DNA of 64,000 nucleotides, taken from positions 1 to 64,000 of the forward strand of contig CBDCHC010000004.1 in the NCBI GenBank assembly GCA_965217075.1. Direction: 5' to 3'. Numbering within the stretch: the first letter of the stretch is position 1; every line of letters begins with the position of its first letter. This DNA comes from CBDCHC01 sp965217075. Its GTDB lineage: Bacteria > Pseudomonadota > Gammaproteobacteria > PS1 > Pseudothioglobaceae. The notes under the pieces are model-generated. The model did not search any database. It saw only the letters and a program-made list of their open reading frames with translations, and was not told the DNA's origin. This document shows positions 63,200 through 64,000 of the stretch, piece after piece. The position numbers and the translations under genes were made by a program.

Positions 63200-64000
63200 A
63201 TGCCGTTTATAAACAATGATTTTATCAATAATTTAACTAATAAGGTAGATATTATTGCAGTTATTAGTAAACGTATCGCTTTGATAAATAATGGTAGAAG
63301 TTATAAAGCATGCTGTCCTTTTCATCAAGAAAAAACACCAAGCTTTAATGTCTCTAGTGAAAAACAAGCATATTATTGCTTTGGTTGTGGCGAAGGCGGC
63401 AATGCTATTAGTTTTGTACAAAAATTTGATAATCTTAATTTTATGGAAACCATAGAGATTCTAGCGCAAGAATTTAATATGGAAGTTATTTACGATACAA
63501 ATAACACTAACAATGAAACTAACAATAATTATAAAAATTATTTAGCACTAACTAATAAAGTTAATGTGTTTTATCAGCAACAATTGCGCAATAAAAAATA
63601 TAATCAAAATGTTGCTATATATGCCAAAAACAGAGGAATAAATATTAAAATAGCAGAAAAATTTGAATTAGGATTTGCGCCTAATTTATGGCAAAATTTA
63701 TATAATAATTTTATAAATAATAAAAATGATTTATTGGCCCTTGGATTAATCGCTACAGCGAATAAATCTCCTAGTAAATATTATGATACATTGCGTAACA
63801 GATTAATATTTCCAATTCACAATACTAAGGGAAATGTCATTGGTTTTGGTGCTAGGGCTATAACTGCTGATAATAATCCTAAATATCTTAATTCCAAAGA
63901 AAGCATTATTTTTAATAAATCTCATGAATTATATGGTCTTTACTTTGCTAAAAAATATACTAAAAATCTTAATTATTTATTAGTAGTTGAAGGTTATATG
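63200..64000 (+). CDS. dnaG: DNA primase, C-terminus beyond the right edge
   Basis: Synthesises RNA primers at the replication fork. The frame opens with ATG at 63200 and stays open to the last base (267 codons). It has the CHC2 zinc finger (Cys39, His42, Cys60, Cys63; CPFHQEKTPSF and YYCFGCGEGGNA), a helical linker with YAKNRGI, the RNAP-basic region (NRLIFPI, GFGARAI, PKYLNSKES), and the start of the Toprim domain (VVEGYM, catalytic Glu264) at the edge. rpsU is not upstream. Confidence 0.96.
   Translation, partial: MPFINNDFINNLTNKVDIIAVISKRIALINNGRSYKACCPFHQEKTPSFNVSSEKQAYYCFGCGEGGNAISFVQKFDNLNFMETIEILAQEFNMEVIYDTNNTNNETNNNYKNYLALTNKVNVFYQQQLRNKKYNQNVAIYAKNRGINIKIAEKFELGFAPNLWQNLYNNFINNKNDLLALGLIATANKSPSKYYDTLRNRLIFPIHNTKGNVIGFGARAITADNNPKYLNSKESIIFNKSHELYGLYFAKKYTKNLNYLLVVEGYM

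Noticed and set aside
1..64000. CRISPR arrays, insertion sequences, prophage or toxin-antitoxin and defence islands
   Set aside because: No spaced direct repeats, transposase or integrase motifs, or recognisable defence genes were seen; the window is ordinary core chromosome apart from the points listed.

Overview
The window is 64 kb of very AT-rich, gene-dense bacterial chromosome (roughly one quarter to three tenths G+C by eye). The gene content is gammaproteobacterial: a bamA-skp-lpxD-fabZ-lpxA block, YgfB/UPF0149, MlaC, parC, xseB-ispA, a heterodimeric-type glyS, and YceD-rpmF-plsX-fabH. Most genes are housekeeping. No insertion sequence, prophage, integrase or CRISPR array was seen. Several small signs point, as an inference, to a sulfur-oxidising lineage (SUP05/Thioglobaceae-like or a related symbiont): a DsrC/TusE-family protein without cysteines, a Tyr/Asn/Gly-rich secreted protein resembling sulfur-globule proteins, an ArsR-family repressor whose cysteine spacing matches persulfide sensors, and a SulP anion transporter.

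Layout. 1-6625 (minus): a lipoprotein cut by the left edge, a dicarboxylate/amino-acid symporter, a hot-dog thioesterase, fabI, ispA, xseB, parC. 6698-10623: yciI, the sulfur-globule-like gene, lepB, the dsrC-like gene, aroA, a Maf pyrophosphatase. 10673-15396 (plus): folA, a small lipoprotein, glyS, dtd, two uncharacterised membrane proteins, recR. 15398-18937 (minus): hemH-thyA-lgt, tRNA-Arg(CCG), and a two-gene mlaC-arsR unit. 19009-25343: a C-terminal processing protease, parA-parB, tRNA-Arg(UCU), tRNA-Pro(UGG), dnaQ, rpoZ, acs. 25357-26207: a decayed 2-oxoglutarate/Fe dioxygenase. 26657-38880 (plus): a long tightly packed run of DUF4126, ampD, kdsC, argS (frameshifted), an AddA-like helicase-nuclease, mltB, an SNF transporter, yqgF, pyrB, ygfB, xthA, trmB. 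38925-42585: sulP, mscS, dapF. 42693-52966 (plus): DUF971, outer-membrane/lipid A genes, a PLP decarboxylase, YceD-rpmF-plsX-fabH-map. 52961-63143 (minus): peroxiredoxin and nadB (both frameshifted), def, an RND exporter, pcm, lpdA, aceF, rpsO, an LpxL-like acyltransferase. dnaG runs off the right edge.

How the genes work together. Much of the window builds the envelope: fatty-acid start and elongation (FabH, FabZ, FabI, PlsX), lipid A (LpxA, LpxD, an LpxL-like enzyme, KdsC), outer-membrane protein assembly (BamA, Skp), lipoprotein and secretion processing (Lgt, LepB) and murein turnover (AmpD, MltB). Acetate activation, pyruvate dehydrogenase E2/E3 and two amino-acid-type transporters suggest some use of organic carbon.

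The most striking features are (i) single-base indels in conserved genes (argS, peroxiredoxin, nadB) and three more in the dioxygenase remnant, mostly in A or T runs, compatible with sequencing error, slippage rescue or genome decay; (ii) a 193-bp perfect repeat encoding twin lipoyl domains in aceF; and (iii) the set of sulfur-linked genes. I did not find a clearly new multi-gene system; the sulfur-linked genes are the best candidates for follow-up.
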